Positions 17,384-26,903 of a stretch of DNA of 64,000 nucleotides are shown here, piece by piece. The first letter of the stretch is position 1, and every line of letters begins with the position of its first letter. A model generated the notes under the pieces. The model searched no databases. It saw only the letters and a list, made by a program, of their open reading frames with translations, and was not told where the DNA came from. A program made the position numbers and the translations under genes. The stretch is from an uncultured Clostridia bacterium (GTDB lineage: Bacteria; Bacillota; Clostridia; Lachnospirales; Anaerotignaceae), in assembly GCA_910583755.1 (NCBI GenBank), contig CAJTZO010000001.1, positions 26,043-90,042 of the forward strand, read 5' to 3'.

Positions 17384-20300
17384 GTGCAAGAAGTAAAAAT
17401 TAAGAAATTTAGGAAGGTACTTGTAGCAAACAGGGGTGAAATTGCCATTCGTGTTTATAGAGCATTGAATGAACTTGGGATTCAAACAATAGGAATTTTT
17501 TCAAAAGAAGATAAATATTCCCTGTTTCGAACAAAAACAGATGAAGCCTATATGCTGAACAAGGAAAAGGGACCTATTGATGCTTATTTAGATATGAAGG
17601 AAATTATTCGTATTGCTAAAGCAAAGGGGGCAGATGCCATTCATCCTGGATATGGTTTTTTGTCTGAAAATCCGGAATTTGTAAAAGCTTGTGAAAAAGA
17701 AGGAATTGCTTTTATAGGTCCAGATAAAGAAGTGATGTATGCAATGGGAGATAAAATTTCTTCTAAACAAATTGCAATTAAATGTAACGTACCAATTATT
17801 CCTGGTGTTGACCATGCAGTAAAATCTGAAAAAGAAGTAATGGAAATTGCAGAAAAAGTAGGTTATCCTGTAATGTTAAAGGCTTCTAATGGTGGTGGCG
17901 GACGTGGTATGCGTATTGTCAATAGTGCAGAGGAAATGCCAAAAGAATTTGAAGAAGCAAGAAATGAAGCTAAAAAAGCCTTTGGAGATGATAAAATATT
18001 TATTGAAAAATATTTAAGAAATCCGAAGCATATTGAAGTACAGGTATTAGGTGATAAATATGGAAATGTAGTACATCTTTTTGATAGAGATTGCTCAGTA
18101 CAAAGAAGACATCAAAAAGTAGTAGAGTACGCTCCAGCTTCTACTGTTAGTACAGAGACAAGAGAAAAAATATTTACAGATGCCATTCGAATTGCAAAAC
18201 ATGTAGGCTATAAAAATGCTGGTACTTTAGAATTTTTAGTAGATGCAGATGAAAACTATTATTTTATTGAAATGAATCCTCGTATTCAAGTAGAGCATAC
18301 TGTTACAGAAGAAATTACTGGTATTGATATTGTACAAGCTCAAATTTTAATTGAAGAAGGTTATCCATTAAATTCCCTAGAAATCAATATTCCTTCTCAA
18401 GAATCTATTCATTGTAATGGTCATGCGATACAAATGAGAATTACAACAGAAGACCCAGCAAACAACTTCTTGCCTGATACTGGAAAAATTTCTGTTTATC
18501 GTTCTGCAGCTGGTAATGGTATCCGTTTAGATGGTGGTACCGCTTACACAGGTGGTGAAATTACACCATATTACGATAGTTTATTAGTAAAAGTAATTGC
18601 TTATGATAGAGATTTCCAAAAAGCAACTAGAAAAGCTGTAAGAGCCTTAAAAGAAACAAGAATCAGAGGAATTAAAACAAATATTCCTTTTTTAATTAAT
18701 GTGCTACAAAGTAAAACTTTTATTAAAGGAAAATGTACTACAACTTTTATTGAACAAACACCAGAGTTATTTAAAATTACATTAGGACAAGATAGAGCAA
18801 CTAAAATTGCAGAATTTATAGGAAATCAAATTGTCAATGAAACACATGGAAAAAAACCAGAATTGGAACCAATTCCTATCCCTACTTTTGGAACCAATGA
18901 AAAAATTGTTGGTGCAAGAGACCACTTTTTAAGATTAGGTGCAAAGGAATATACCCAACAATTAATGAAAGAAAAAAGATTATTTATTACAGATAGTACC
19001 ATGAGAGACGCACATCAATCTTTAGTTGCAACTCGTTTTAGAACCACAGACCTTATCAAAGCAGCATCCGCTACAAATAAAGCAATGGCAAATGCTTTTT
19101 CTGTAGAAGCATGGGGGGGTGCAACATTTGATGTTGCTTATCGCTTTTTAAAAGAATCTCCTTGGGTTCGTTTGGAATCTTTACGGAAACATATGCCCAA
19201 TACATTAATACAAATGCTTTTAAGGGCATCTAATGCTGTCGGTTATGCAAATTATCCTGATAATGTAGTACAAAAGTTTATTCATATTTCTGCTGAAACA
19301 GGTATTGATGTTTTTAGAGTTTTTGATAGTTTAAACTGGATTGAAAATATGAAAATGCCGATTGAAGAAGCATTAAAGACGGGAAAAATTGTTGAAGGTA
19401 CTATTTGTTATACAGGGGATATATTAGACCCAAAAGAGAAGAAATATACTATTGATTATTATTTGAAAAAAGCAAAAGAATTGCAAGATATGGGTTGTCA
19501 TGTTTTTGCCATTAAAGATATGGCTGGTTTGTTAAAACCATATGCAGCAAAAGAATTGTTTACCGCTTTAAAATCTGAGTTAAAAATTCCATTACATTTA
19601 CACACACATGATACAACAGGAAATGGTGTTAGTACAGTGCTTATGGCAGCCGAGGCAGGTGTAAATATGGTTGACCTTGCAATACAATCTATGAGTTCCT
19701 TAACAAGTCAACCATCTATGAATGCAGTAGTAGAAGCATTGAAGGGTACAGAAAGAGATACTGGATTAGATATTGATGAGCTAAATGAGTTAAGCAGATA
19801 TTATGCTGGTGTAAGACAAGTGTATAAAAGTTTTGAAAGTGAAATGAATACACCAAATACAGAAATTTATAAATATGAAATTCCTGGTGGACAATACTCT
19901 AATTTACTGGCACAAGTAAAATCTATGGGTTCTGGAGATAATTTTGAGGAAATTAAAAACCTTTACAAACAAGCAAATGATTTGCTTGGAAATATTGTAA
20001 AAGTAACACCTTCTTCTAAAGTAGTAGGAGATATGGCAATATTTATGTCAAAAAATGGATTAAATAAAGATAATATTTTAGTGGAAGGAAAAGACTTATC
20101 TTACCCAGATTCCATTGTAGGATATTTTTCTGGCAATATTGGTCAACCAGATGGTGGTTTTCCAAAAGAATTACAAAAAATTGTATTAAAAGGAAAAGAA
20201 GCTATTTCAGAACGTCCCGGAAAATTACTTCCACCAGAAGATTTTGATGCAATTAGAAATCATCTAACACAATCTTATGCAATGAAACATATTACAGATA

Positions 20301-20842
20301 AAAATGTGATTAGTTATGCTTTGTATCCAAAAGTATATGATGATTACTGTGATTATCAAGAATATTATAATGATGTTTCTCAACTAGAAAGTCATATTTT
20401 CTTTTATGGTTTAGCAAAAGGAGAAGAAACAAGCATCAATATTGGAGAAGGAAAAGATTTATTAATCAAATATGTTGATGCTTCCGAAGCAAATGAGGAG
20501 GGTATGCGCTCTTTAACTTTTGAAATCAATGGTGTTATGAGAGAAGTGAAAATACAAGATAAAAACTTAGAAGTAAATACCAATCGAATTTTAAAAGCAG
20601 ACAAAAATAATCCTTGTCATTTAGGTTCTACAATACCAGGTACTGTTGGAAAAATCTTTGTAAAAGAAGGGGACACCGTAAGCAAAAATATGGTATTGAT
20701 GACAGTGGAAGCTATGAAGATGGAAACTTCTGTATTATCTAAAGTAGATGGTGTTGTAGATAAGATTTATATTAAAGAAGGAGAAAAAGTGAGTCAAGAG
20801 GAACTTCTTATTTCTTTTGTATTAGAAGAAGACGAAAAATAA
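17384..20842 (+). CDS. pyc: Pyruvate carboxylase
   Basis: This anaplerotic enzyme makes oxaloacetate from pyruvate, bicarbonate and ATP. All domains are in one chain of 1152 residues. The biotin carboxylase domain (about 1-455) carries KVLVANRGEIAIR and the glycine loop NGGGGRGMRIV. The carboxyltransferase TIM barrel (about 530-815) carries DSTMRDAHQSLVATR and the metal ligands of HLHTHDTTG. The biotinyl domain holds the EAMKMET motif with biotin on Lys1112. The start is GTG with an AGGAGG site. It has its own promoter and is followed 13 bases later by tatD. Confidence 0.96.
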   Translation: MQEVKIKKFRKVLVANRGEIAIRVYRALNELGIQTIGIFSKEDKYSLFRTKTDEAYMLNKEKGPIDAYLDMKEIIRIAKAKGADAIHPGYGFLSENPEFVKACEKEGIAFIGPDKEVMYAMGDKISSKQIAIKCNVPIIPGVDHAVKSEKEVMEIAEKVGYPVMLKASNGGGGRGMRIVNSAEEMPKEFEEARNEAKKAFGDDKIFIEKYLRNPKHIEVQVLGDKYGNVVHLFDRDCSVQRRHQKVVEYAPASTVSTETREKIFTDAIRIAKHVGYKNAGTLEFLVDADENYYFIEMNPRIQVEHTVTEEITGIDIVQAQILIEEGYPLNSLEINIPSQESIHCNGHAIQMRITTEDPANNFLPDTGKISVYRSAAGNGIRLDGGTAYTGGEITPYYDSLLVKVIAYDRDFQKATRKAVRALKETRIRGIKTNIPFLINVLQSKTFIKGKCTTTFIEQTPELFKITLGQDRATKIAEFIGNQIVNETHGKKPELEPIPIPTFGTNEKIVGARDHFLRLGAKEYTQQLMKEKRLFITDSTMRDAHQSLVATRFRTTDLIKAASATNKAMANAFSVEAWGGATFDVAYRFLKESPWVRLESLRKHMPNTLIQMLLRASNAVGYANYPDNVVQKFIHISAETGIDVFRVFDSLNWIENMKMPIEEALKTGKIVEGTICYTGDILDPKEKKYTIDYYLKKAKELQDMGCHVFAIKDMAGLLKPYAAKELFTALKSELKIPLHLHTHDTTGNGVSTVLMAAEAGVNMVDLAIQSMSSLTSQPSMNAVVEALKGTERDTGLDIDELNELSRYYAGVRQVYKSFESEMNTPNTEIYKYEIPGGQYSNLLAQVKSMGSGDNFEEIKNLYKQANDLLGNIVKVTPSSKVVGDMAIFMSKNGLNKDNILVEGKDLSYPDSIVGYFSGNIGQPDGGFPKELQKIVLKGKEAISERPGKLLPPEDFDAIRNHLTQSYAMKHITDKNVISYALYPKVYDDYCDYQEYYNDVSQLESHIFFYGLAKGEETSINIGEGKDLLIKYVDASEANEEGMRSLTFEINGVMREVKIQDKNLEVNTNRILKADKNNPCHLGSTIPGTVGKIFVKEGDTVSKNMVLMTVEAMKMETSVLSKVDGVVDKIYIKEGEKVSQEELLISFVLEEDEK

Positions 20843-20855
20843 AGAAGGTTGTTTT

Positions 20856-21641
20856 ATGAAAAGTCAAATTATTGATATTGGTTTAAATTTAATGAATAAA
20901 CAATTTGATATGGATAGAGAAGAAGTAATAAAAAAAGCTGAGAAAGAAAATGTAACTCCTTTAATCATTACTGGTGTACATCTGAATGATAGTAAAAAAG
21001 CTGCAAGTTTTGCAGAGAAATATCCGGGAAAGCTTTATTGTACAGCAGGTGTACATCCTCATGACGCAAAAACATGTAATGAAAATACAATACTAGAATT
21101 ACGGAAACTAGCAAAAAAGCCACAAGTATGTGCAATCGGCGAATGTGGTTTAGATTATGATAGAGATTTTTCTCCAAGAGAGATACAAAGAAAATGGTTT
21201 GAAGAACAAATTGTATTAGCAGAAGAATTAAATATGCCTTTGTTTTTACATGAAAGAGCTGCTTTTACTGATTTTAAAAAAATCATGACAGAGCATAGAG
21301 AAATTTGTCATCGTTCTGTTGTGCATTGTTTTACAGGCAATGGCACCGAATTGCAAAATTATTTAAGAATAGGTTGTTTTATTGGGATTACAGGCTGGAT
21401 TTGTGATGAAAGAAGGGGACAGCATTTAAAAACATTAATTAAAATGATACCATTAGATAAATTGATGATTGAGACAGATGCGCCTTTTTTAATTCCAAGA
21501 GATTTAAAGGTAACAAATAGAAGAAATGAACCAGTTTATTTAAGACATATTTTAAAAACTGTTTCCAAATGCTTGAAAAAAGATGAAAGTGAAATAGCAG
21601 AAATTGTAACAAAAAATACGAAAGCATTTTTTCAAATTTAA
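20856..21641 (+). CDS. tatD: TatD family metal-dependent hydrolase
   Basis: This TIM-barrel hydrolase (261 residues) belongs to the TatD DNase group, which has 3'-5' exonuclease activity in DNA repair and turnover. Visible metal-site segments are CTAGVHPHDA (His pair), AIGECGLDYDRD (Glu), FLHERA (His), VVHCFTGN (His) and IETDAPFL (Asp). The family opening is modified here: DIGLNLMNKQFD in place of the usual DTHCHL, so the first HxH pair is replaced by GLN. That unusual feature is normal for one TatD subgroup but could alter metal content. It lies 13 bases after pyc and ends in a bidirectional terminator. Confidence 0.88.
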   Translation: MKSQIIDIGLNLMNKQFDMDREEVIKKAEKENVTPLIITGVHLNDSKKAASFAEKYPGKLYCTAGVHPHDAKTCNENTILELRKLAKKPQVCAIGECGLDYDRDFSPREIQRKWFEEQIVLAEELNMPLFLHERAAFTDFKKIMTEHREICHRSVVHCFTGNGTELQNYLRIGCFIGITGWICDERRGQHLKTLIKMIPLDKLMIETDAPFLIPRDLKVTNRRNEPVYLRHILKTVSKCLKKDESEIAEIVTKNTKAFFQI

Positions 21642-21683
21642 GAGAAAAAGGTTACATAATAATATTATGTAACCTTTTTCTCT
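21641..21683. terminator. Bidirectional terminator between tatD and the CAP protein gene
   Basis: A 20-bp perfect inverted repeat (21641-21660 with 21664-21683) with a 3-base loop lies between two convergent genes. It contains AAAAAGG/CCTTTTT arms that give a U-rich end in either direction. Confidence 0.85.
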
Positions 21684-21685
21684 AA

Positions 21686-22963
21686 TTAGAATCGAATTAC
21701 TGCTGTATGCTTTTCATCCATTTCTTTTATTTCTTTTGCTCTTTGTACATTTTTTTCTACAAAGTTTTGACCAGAATAATAAGTATATACAGAACCATCT
21801 TTATATACAGAAGCAATTCCAACATGAGTAAAATTCTTTCGTAACATATTAATACGATGACCAGCAGAATTTATCCATAAATCAAAGGTATCCACTGCTA
21901 ATCCACGTCCAGCCACAATATTTTCTCCCCAAGCAATGGTATCTTGTATGCCAGTTGCTAATATTCTATCTTTATGTGTTCTACCATCTAAAGAATCATG
22001 TGCAAAATATCCATTTTCTGCCATATCAATACAATGTACATTTGCAGATTCCACTAATAGGTTCTCCCACTCCAAAGTAGGTACCCCGTAATTTGTTCGG
22101 AAGGTATTCAAAATATCAAAATTTTCTCTTGATTGTGTATCTAAAAATATTTGAGAATTATCTTCATTTTCATCACTATCATCTTGATAGGGGAGAAGTG
22201 TAACTAAAACAGCATATATTTTATCTTCGTTGTTAGAATCTTTATAAAATGTAATCTGTTCATCATCATTTTCACCTTGATAAACTGCATCATAATAGAT
22301 ATCATCATTTAATACAAATCCCTTTGTGTTTGTATAATAACCCACTACCATATTATCTTTTACAGCTACCATAATAAATTGGGTATAATCATGATTATAA
22401 ATATACCAATTTAAGTTGTGGATACTTTTTTCAATACGATTTGGCTCACCAAAATCTTTTTTTAATTTAGAAATACTTTCTCCAGTATAAACTTTTTTGT
22501 TTCCTAAAGTTAATTCTATTTTTTCAACATCTTTATTTGTTGTAATAGAAACTGTTTTAGAAGTATCATCCCATACAACGTCTGCTCCCATGCTTTCAGC
22601 AATAAAACGAAGGGGTACAAAAGTTTTATTTTCGATAATACGAGGAGCTGTATTTAAAGTTGATGTTCCATTTTCTGATAGTACAGTACGATTATCAATT
22701 TCTAATAAATAGGTCGTGTCTTGACCATACACAGAAATTGTTTTTGTATCCTCATTCCAATCAATTGCAATATCTAAAGCATCACTAATATCACGTAAAG
22801 GAACAAGGGTACTATTTTCTATTATTTTAGGTGATTGGCTCATTTCTAAATGTGTTCCATTGATTTCTACAGAAATATCATCATTATTGGCATAGATAGA
22901 AAGTGCATTTAATGAAAAAATAATAGAAAAAATACAGAAAAATTGTTTTAATTTACGATTCAA
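21686..22963 (-). CDS. Exported CAP-domain protein with copper-amine-oxidase-like N-terminal domain
   Basis: The 425-residue protein starts with a signal peptide (about 1-25). Residues 30-135 are a copper-amine-oxidase N-terminal-like domain with two repeats (LVPLRDISDALDI...FVPLRFIAESMGADV). Residues 145-250 resemble the CAP-associated N-terminal domain. Residues 275-410 are a CAP/SCP domain with an intact site: FAHDS, WGENI and HRINML. Such proteins act in the cell wall of Clostridia and spores; no enzyme activity is proven. A second CAP protein in the window (53655-55286) shares the middle module. It is transcribed from a divergent promoter region shared with the HD gene. Confidence 0.88.
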   Translation of the reverse strand: MNRKLKQFFCIFSIIFSLNALSIYANNDDISVEINGTHLEMSQSPKIIENSTLVPLRDISDALDIAIDWNEDTKTISVYGQDTTYLLEIDNRTVLSENGTSTLNTAPRIIENKTFVPLRFIAESMGADVVWDDTSKTVSITTNKDVEKIELTLGNKKVYTGESISKLKKDFGEPNRIEKSIHNLNWYIYNHDYTQFIMVAVKDNMVVGYYTNTKGFVLNDDIYYDAVYQGENDDEQITFYKDSNNEDKIYAVLVTLLPYQDDSDENEDNSQIFLDTQSRENFDILNTFRTNYGVPTLEWENLLVESANVHCIDMAENGYFAHDSLDGRTHKDRILATGIQDTIAWGENIVAGRGLAVDTFDLWINSAGHRINMLRKNFTHVGIASVYKDGSVYTYYSGQNFVEKNVQRAKEIKEMDEKHTAVIRF

Positions 22964-22987
22964 TGTAAAAAACCTCCTTGTTATATT

Positions 22988-23027
22988 TTGATAAACACAT
23001 TATAATATACTTTAAATTATTTATCAA
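22988..23027. promoter_or_regulatory. Divergent overlapping promoters with symmetric -35 arms
   Basis: TTGATAAA (22988-22995) and TTTATCAA (23020-23027) are inverted repeats. Read leftward, TTGATA is followed 17 bases later by TATAAT, a good promoter for the CAP gene. Read rightward, TTGATA is followed by an AT-rich -10 region for the HD gene. The two promoters share the same DNA, so they probably compete. Confidence 0.55.
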
Positions 23028-23064
23028 TAGAGGGTATTATTTCTTAAGAAAGGAACAAAAAGGT

Positions 23065-23664
23065 ATGAGTGAGCAAAAACAAACACGATTAGAAAAACAA
23101 ATGCAATTCATATTAGAATTAGATAAAATTAAAAGTATTACAAGACAAACTTTTTTAGCTGATGAGACTAGAAAAGAAAATGATGCAGAACATTCTTGGC
23201 ATATTGCTATTATGGCAATTATTTTAAAAGAGTATTTTGATACTGATATAGATTTATTAAAAGTTATCAAAATGGTACTAATGCATGATATTGTTGAAAT
23301 TGATGCAGGAGATACATTTTGTTATGATGAAAAAGCAAATGAAGATAAAGTTAAAAGAGAACAGGAAGCGGCAGAACGTATTTATCATATTTTGCCAAAT
23401 GACCAAGCACAAGAATATAAAATGTTATGGTATGAATTTGAAGAAGGACAAACAAAAGAAGCTATTTTTGCGAATATATTAGATAGACTACAACCCATTT
23501 TATTAAACTTTAGAACAAGCGGGAAATTATGGATAGAAAATAATATTTCTCAACAACAAGTATTAAGAAGAAATGAAAAAACCTTATCTGGTCCAAAAGA
23601 AATTGCAGATTACCTAATGAAACTTTTGGAGAGGGCTGTGGACTTAGGTTATTTAAGAAAATAA
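23065..23664 (+). CDS. HD-domain phosphohydrolase, YfbR/HDDC2-like
   Basis: The protein has 199 residues. The metal-binding HD pattern is intact: H in AEHSWHIA (about 40), HD in MVLMHDIVEIDAGD (about 75), and a later D in ILDRLQPI. This resembles the HDDC2/YfbR group of 5'-deoxynucleotidases. The ATG at 23065 is chosen because the conserved family sequence starts there; the frame is open further upstream, but those residues are AT-driven and run into the promoter. It forms a single-gene transcript with its own terminator. The substrate is not known from sequence. Confidence 0.8.
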   Translation: MSEQKQTRLEKQMQFILELDKIKSITRQTFLADETRKENDAEHSWHIAIMAIILKEYFDTDIDLLKVIKMVLMHDIVEIDAGDTFCYDEKANEDKVKREQEAAERIYHILPNDQAQEYKMLWYEFEEGQTKEAIFANILDRLQPILLNFRTSGKLWIENNISQQQVLRRNEKTLSGPKEIADYLMKLLERAVDLGYLRK

Positions 23665-23708
23665 AAAATAGTGAGGGAGTAATACCCCCTATTAAAAACC
23701 ATTCTATA

Positions 23709-23740
23709 AACATTCGCAAAAGTTATGTTTTGCGAATGTT
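23709..23740 (+). terminator. Terminator of the HD gene
   Basis: AACATTCGCAAAA (23709-23721) pairs with TTTTGCGAATGTT (23728-23740), giving a 13-bp stem with a 6-base loop, and is followed by TAGTATTT. Confidence 0.75.
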
Positions 23741-23779
23741 TAGTATTTATACGATATTTAATTCTCAACTTATATAAAA

Positions 23780-23816
23780 AAACATGTATATCCTTATAGT
23801 AAGGATATACATGTTT
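23780..23816 (-). terminator. Terminator of the pur operon
   Basis: A 17-bp perfect stem (23780-23796 with 23800-23816) with a 3-base loop sits nine bases beyond the purD stop. On the - strand it ends in a run of seven T, making it a strong terminator for purM-purN-purD. Confidence 0.85.
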
Positions 23817-23824
23817 CTCTTTAT

Positions 23825-25090
23825 TTAATATTCTTTTCTGCCAATATCTGTTCTAAAGTGTTTTTTATTAAAGTCTACAATTTCAACACCTTCATAAGCT
23901 GTTTTAATTGCCTCATCAATGGTATTACCAATACCAGTAATTCCTAATACACGTCCGCCAGAAGTTACAAGTTTTTCATCTTTTTTTGCTGTTCCAGAAT
24001 GAAATACTATCGTATTTTCTTTTTTAGCAATTTCATCTAGTCCTATAATTTCATATCCCTTTTCATAAGAAACTGGATAGCCACCACTTGCTAATATAAC
24101 ACAAACTGCTGCATTATGATACCATTCAATATTAATTTTGTCTAGTGTACCATTTGTACAAGCTAACATAATTTCTAGCAAATCTGTCTTTAATCTTGGT
24201 AATATTACTTGCGTTTCAGGGTCTCCAAAACGTGCATTATATTCAATTACTTTCATTCCATTTTTTGTATACATTAAACCGAAATAGATAATACCAACAA
24301 ATTTTCTATTTTCTTGTATCATCGCATCTACTGTTGGCTGAAATATTGTTTCCATACAATTTTTTGCTAATTCTTCTGTATAAAACTTGCTTGGTGAAAA
24401 TGTACCCATACCACCAGTATTTAATCCTTTATCATTATCAAAGGCTCTTTTATGGTCTTGAGCACTTACCATAGGTATTACTGTTTTTCCGTCACAAAAT
24501 GATAAAATAGAAACTTCTGGACCTTCTAAAAATTCTTCTATTACAACTGTATTTCCAGCAGGACCAAATTTATGGTCTTCCATCATTTCTTTTAAAGCCT
24601 GTTCTGCTTCTTCTAGTGTTTTGCAAATTAAAACACCTTTTCCTAGGGCTAATCCGTCTGCTTTTAATACAATAGGCATACTTTGCTTCTGTAAATATTC
24701 TTTTGCTGCTTCATAATTATCAAATATTTCATAAGATGCAGTTGGAATATGATATTTTTTCATTAAGTTTTTAGAAAAAGCCTTACTACTTTCTAATATA
24801 GCAGCATTTTGTCTTGGACCAAATACTTTTAATCCTTCTTTTTCAAAGGCATCTACAATGCCTCCAGCTAAAGGGTCATCCATACCAATTACTGTATAAT
24901 CAATTTCATTTTCTTTAGCAAAAGAAATTAATTTATCAAATTCCATTGCACCAATAGGAATACATTCTGCTAATTCAGAGATACCAGCATTTCCGGGTGC
25001 ACAATAAATTTTATCCGCAAGAGGACTTTGTTTTAGTTTCCAAACAATCGCGTGTTCTCTCCCACCACTGCCTACAACTAAAATTTTCAT
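23825..25090 (-). CDS. purD: Phosphoribosylamine-glycine ligase
   Basis: PurD joins glycine to 5-phosphoribosylamine with ATP, the second step of de novo purine synthesis. The protein has 421 residues with an ATP-grasp fold. The opening KILVVGSGGREHAIVWKL, the ATP-binding ADGLALGKGVLI, the substrate segment GGMGTFSPS and the metal-site EYNARFGDPETQ are all present. It starts 12 bases after purN with a GGAGG site. Other pathway genes (purF, purL, purH) are not in this window. Confidence 0.97.
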   Translation of the reverse strand: MKILVVGSGGREHAIVWKLKQSPLADKIYCAPGNAGISELAECIPIGAMEFDKLISFAKENEIDYTVIGMDDPLAGGIVDAFEKEGLKVFGPRQNAAILESSKAFSKNLMKKYHIPTASYEIFDNYEAAKEYLQKQSMPIVLKADGLALGKGVLICKTLEEAEQALKEMMEDHKFGPAGNTVVIEEFLEGPEVSILSFCDGKTVIPMVSAQDHKRAFDNDKGLNTGGMGTFSPSKFYTEELAKNCMETIFQPTVDAMIQENRKFVGIIYFGLMYTKNGMKVIEYNARFGDPETQVILPRLKTDLLEIMLACTNGTLDKINIEWYHNAAVCVILASGGYPVSYEKGYEIIGLDEIAKKENTIVFHSGTAKKDEKLVTSGGRVLGITGIGNTIDEAIKTAYEGVEIVDFNKKHFRTDIGRKEY

Positions 25091-25102
25091 TTTTCTTTCC
25101 TC

Positions 25103-25726
25103 CTAACATATTTTAACATGATTTTCAATAACTTTTAGCCGATTATGGGCAAATAACTGAATTGAATCTGGAAGTATTTTCCATTCTGCTTCTTCCATCA
25201 CACGTTTTTGTAATTGTTCTGGTGTATCTCCTTCTAAGACAGCAACAGGCTTTTGCATAATAATAGGACCTGCATCTGTTTCTTCTGTTACAAAATGAAC
25301 AGTTGCACCAGTCACTTTTACACCCTTTTCCAAAGCGGCTTCATGAACTTTTAAACCATAATAGCCATTTCCACAAAAAGAAGGTATTAAAGATGGATGA
25401 ATATTTATAATCCTATTTTCAAATTCTTTAATAAATAAAGAGCCGATAACAACCATAAAACCAGCCATAACAACAAGTTCAACTTTTTTTTCTTTCATAT
25501 GGTCAATCAATGCCTGCTGATATAGTATATCTGTTTCATAATCTTTTTTTCTAATACAAGTTGCATTAATATTATGTTTTTTTGCTCTTTCTAAAGCATA
25601 AGCATTCGGATTAGAACTAACAAGTGTTACAATTTTTGTATCTGTTAATTGACCAGATGCAATAGCATCAATAATTGCTTGAAAATTTGTCCCACCACCA
25701 GAAACTAAAACACCTATTGTAAGCAT
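25103..25726 (-). CDS. purN: Phosphoribosylglycinamide formyltransferase
   Basis: PurN transfers a formyl group from 10-formyl-THF to GAR in purine synthesis. The opening GVLVSGGGTNFQAIIDAI, the catalytic Asn/His region (RIINIHPSLIPSF) and the Asp of HFVTEETDAGPIIMQ are intact. It has 207 residues. Its ATG lies inside the 3' end of purM with a 13-base overlap, so translation is coupled. Confidence 0.96.
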   Translation of the reverse strand: MLTIGVLVSGGGTNFQAIIDAIASGQLTDTKIVTLVSSNPNAYALERAKKHNINATCIRKKDYETDILYQQALIDHMKEKKVELVVMAGFMVVIGSLFIKEFENRIINIHPSLIPSFCGNGYYGLKVHEAALEKGVKVTGATVHFVTEETDAGPIIMQKPVAVLEGDTPEQLQKRVMEEAEWKILPDSIQLFAHNRLKVIENHVKIC

Positions 25727-26751
25727 ATCTCTACCTCTTTTTCACTTGATATGATTTTTCCTATTACATAGCCTTCTTCTCCCATTTCATGAAGTGCATT
25801 AATAGCTGCCTCTGCATTTTCCTTTGCTACAACACAAATCATACCAATGCCCATATTAAATGTATTATACATATTCATTCTATTGATATCACCTGTTTTT
25901 TGCATCAAGTCAAAAATAGGCAATACAGGCCAAGTTCCTTCTTCTATGTATGCGCAAAGATTTTTATTTTTAGGAATACATCTTGGAATGTTTTCTATAA
26001 ATCCACCACCAGTAATATTACTGATTCCTTTTACTTCTACTTTTTCAATTAATTGGAGTATTTCTTTTACATAAATTTTAGTAGGTTTTAAAAGTGCTTC
26101 ACCCAAAGTTTCATTTAAAGAAGTTACAAACTCTTTGCAGCTTGTTTCAGAAGGACGAAAAATTTTTCGAACAAGAGAATACCCATTACTGTGAACTCCA
26201 CTAGAAGGCAAACCAATAATTACGTCTCCTTCTACAATATTTTCACCATTAATCATCTTTTCTCTATCTACAACACCTACTGCAAAACCAGCCATATCAT
26301 ATTCATTTTTTGCATAAAAGCCGGGCATTTCTGCTGTTTCACCGCCAATCAAAGCACATCCAGCTTGACGGCAACCTTCTGCAACCCCACTTACAATTTC
26401 AGCAATTCTTTCTGGCACATTTTTGCCACAGGCAATATAATCTAAAAAGAATAAAGGCTGTGCTCCATTACAAATAATGTCATTTACACACATAGCTACA
26501 CAATCAATACCAACTGTAGTATGTTTGTCTTGTATAAAAGCTAATTTTAATTTCGTTCCTACACCATCTGTTCCTGAAATAAGTACAGGTTCTTTCATTT
26601 GCAGATTTCCAAGCGAAAACATGCCACCAAACCCACCAATGTCACTTAACACCTCTTTACGAAATGTACTTTTTACATGTTCTTTTATTAGTTTTACAGA
26701 CTTGTACCCCGCTTCTACATCTACGCCTGCATCCTTATAATCAAGCCCCAT
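25714..26751 (-). CDS. purM: Phosphoribosylformylglycinamidine cyclo-ligase
   Basis: PurM closes the imidazole ring to make AIR from FGAM and ATP. The 345-residue protein has the family opening YKDAGVDVEAGY, the glycine-rich SGTDGVGTKLKLA, and GGETAEMPGFY, plus the C-terminal NITGGGFIENIPR. It is first in a purM-purN-purD operon. Its 90-base leader contains a promoter and a terminator-like hairpin, described separately. Confidence 0.97.
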   Translation of the reverse strand: MGLDYKDAGVDVEAGYKSVKLIKEHVKSTFRKEVLSDIGGFGGMFSLGNLQMKEPVLISGTDGVGTKLKLAFIQDKHTTVGIDCVAMCVNDIICNGAQPLFFLDYIACGKNVPERIAEIVSGVAEGCRQAGCALIGGETAEMPGFYAKNEYDMAGFAVGVVDREKMINGENIVEGDVIIGLPSSGVHSNGYSLVRKIFRPSETSCKEFVTSLNETLGEALLKPTKIYVKEILQLIEKVEVKGISNITGGGFIENIPRCIPKNKNLCAYIEEGTWPVLPIFDLMQKTGDINRMNMYNTFNMGIGMICVVAKENAEAAINALHEMGEEGYVIGKIISSEKEVEICLQ

Positions 26752-26780
26752 TTTTTTTCCTCCTTATTTTCTTTAATGTT

Positions 26781-26832
26781 CTAAAAAGCAAAACAGATTC
26801 CATCTTTGAAACCTGTTTTACAAAATGAAACC
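26781..26832 (-). promoter_or_regulatory. Possible transcription attenuator in the purM leader
   Basis: On the - strand, AAAACAGGTTTC (26819-26808) pairs with GGAATCTGTTTT (26801-26790) and is followed by TGCTTTTTAG, a terminator-like hairpin. An upstream segment GGTTTCATTTTG (26832-26821) can instead pair with CAAAGATGGAATC (26808-26796), including three wobbles, which would destroy the first hairpin. The two folds exclude each other, as in attenuators. The leader before it is too short for a purine riboswitch aptamer. It may simply be the terminator of the upstream peptidase gene. Confidence 0.45.
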
Positions 26833-26847
26833 ATATCCCTACTTTTA

Positions 26848-26876
26848 TTTATATCATAATTTACACAAAAAAGCAA
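26848..26876 (-). promoter_or_regulatory. Promoter of the purMND operon
   Basis: On the - strand, TTGCTT (26876-26871) and TATAAA (26853-26848) are 17 bases apart. Transcription would start near 26841, upstream of the hairpin in the purM leader. Confidence 0.5.
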
Positions 26877-26903
26877 TAAAAACAGTATTTTCTACAAAAT
26901 CTA

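Noticed and set aside
21641..21683. Possible chromosome dimer resolution (dif-like) site, because the right arm contains ATTATGTAAC
   Set aside because: The 20-bp perfect symmetry and its place between convergent genes fit a bidirectional terminator; the XerC arm and the 6-base centre of a dif site are not recognisable.
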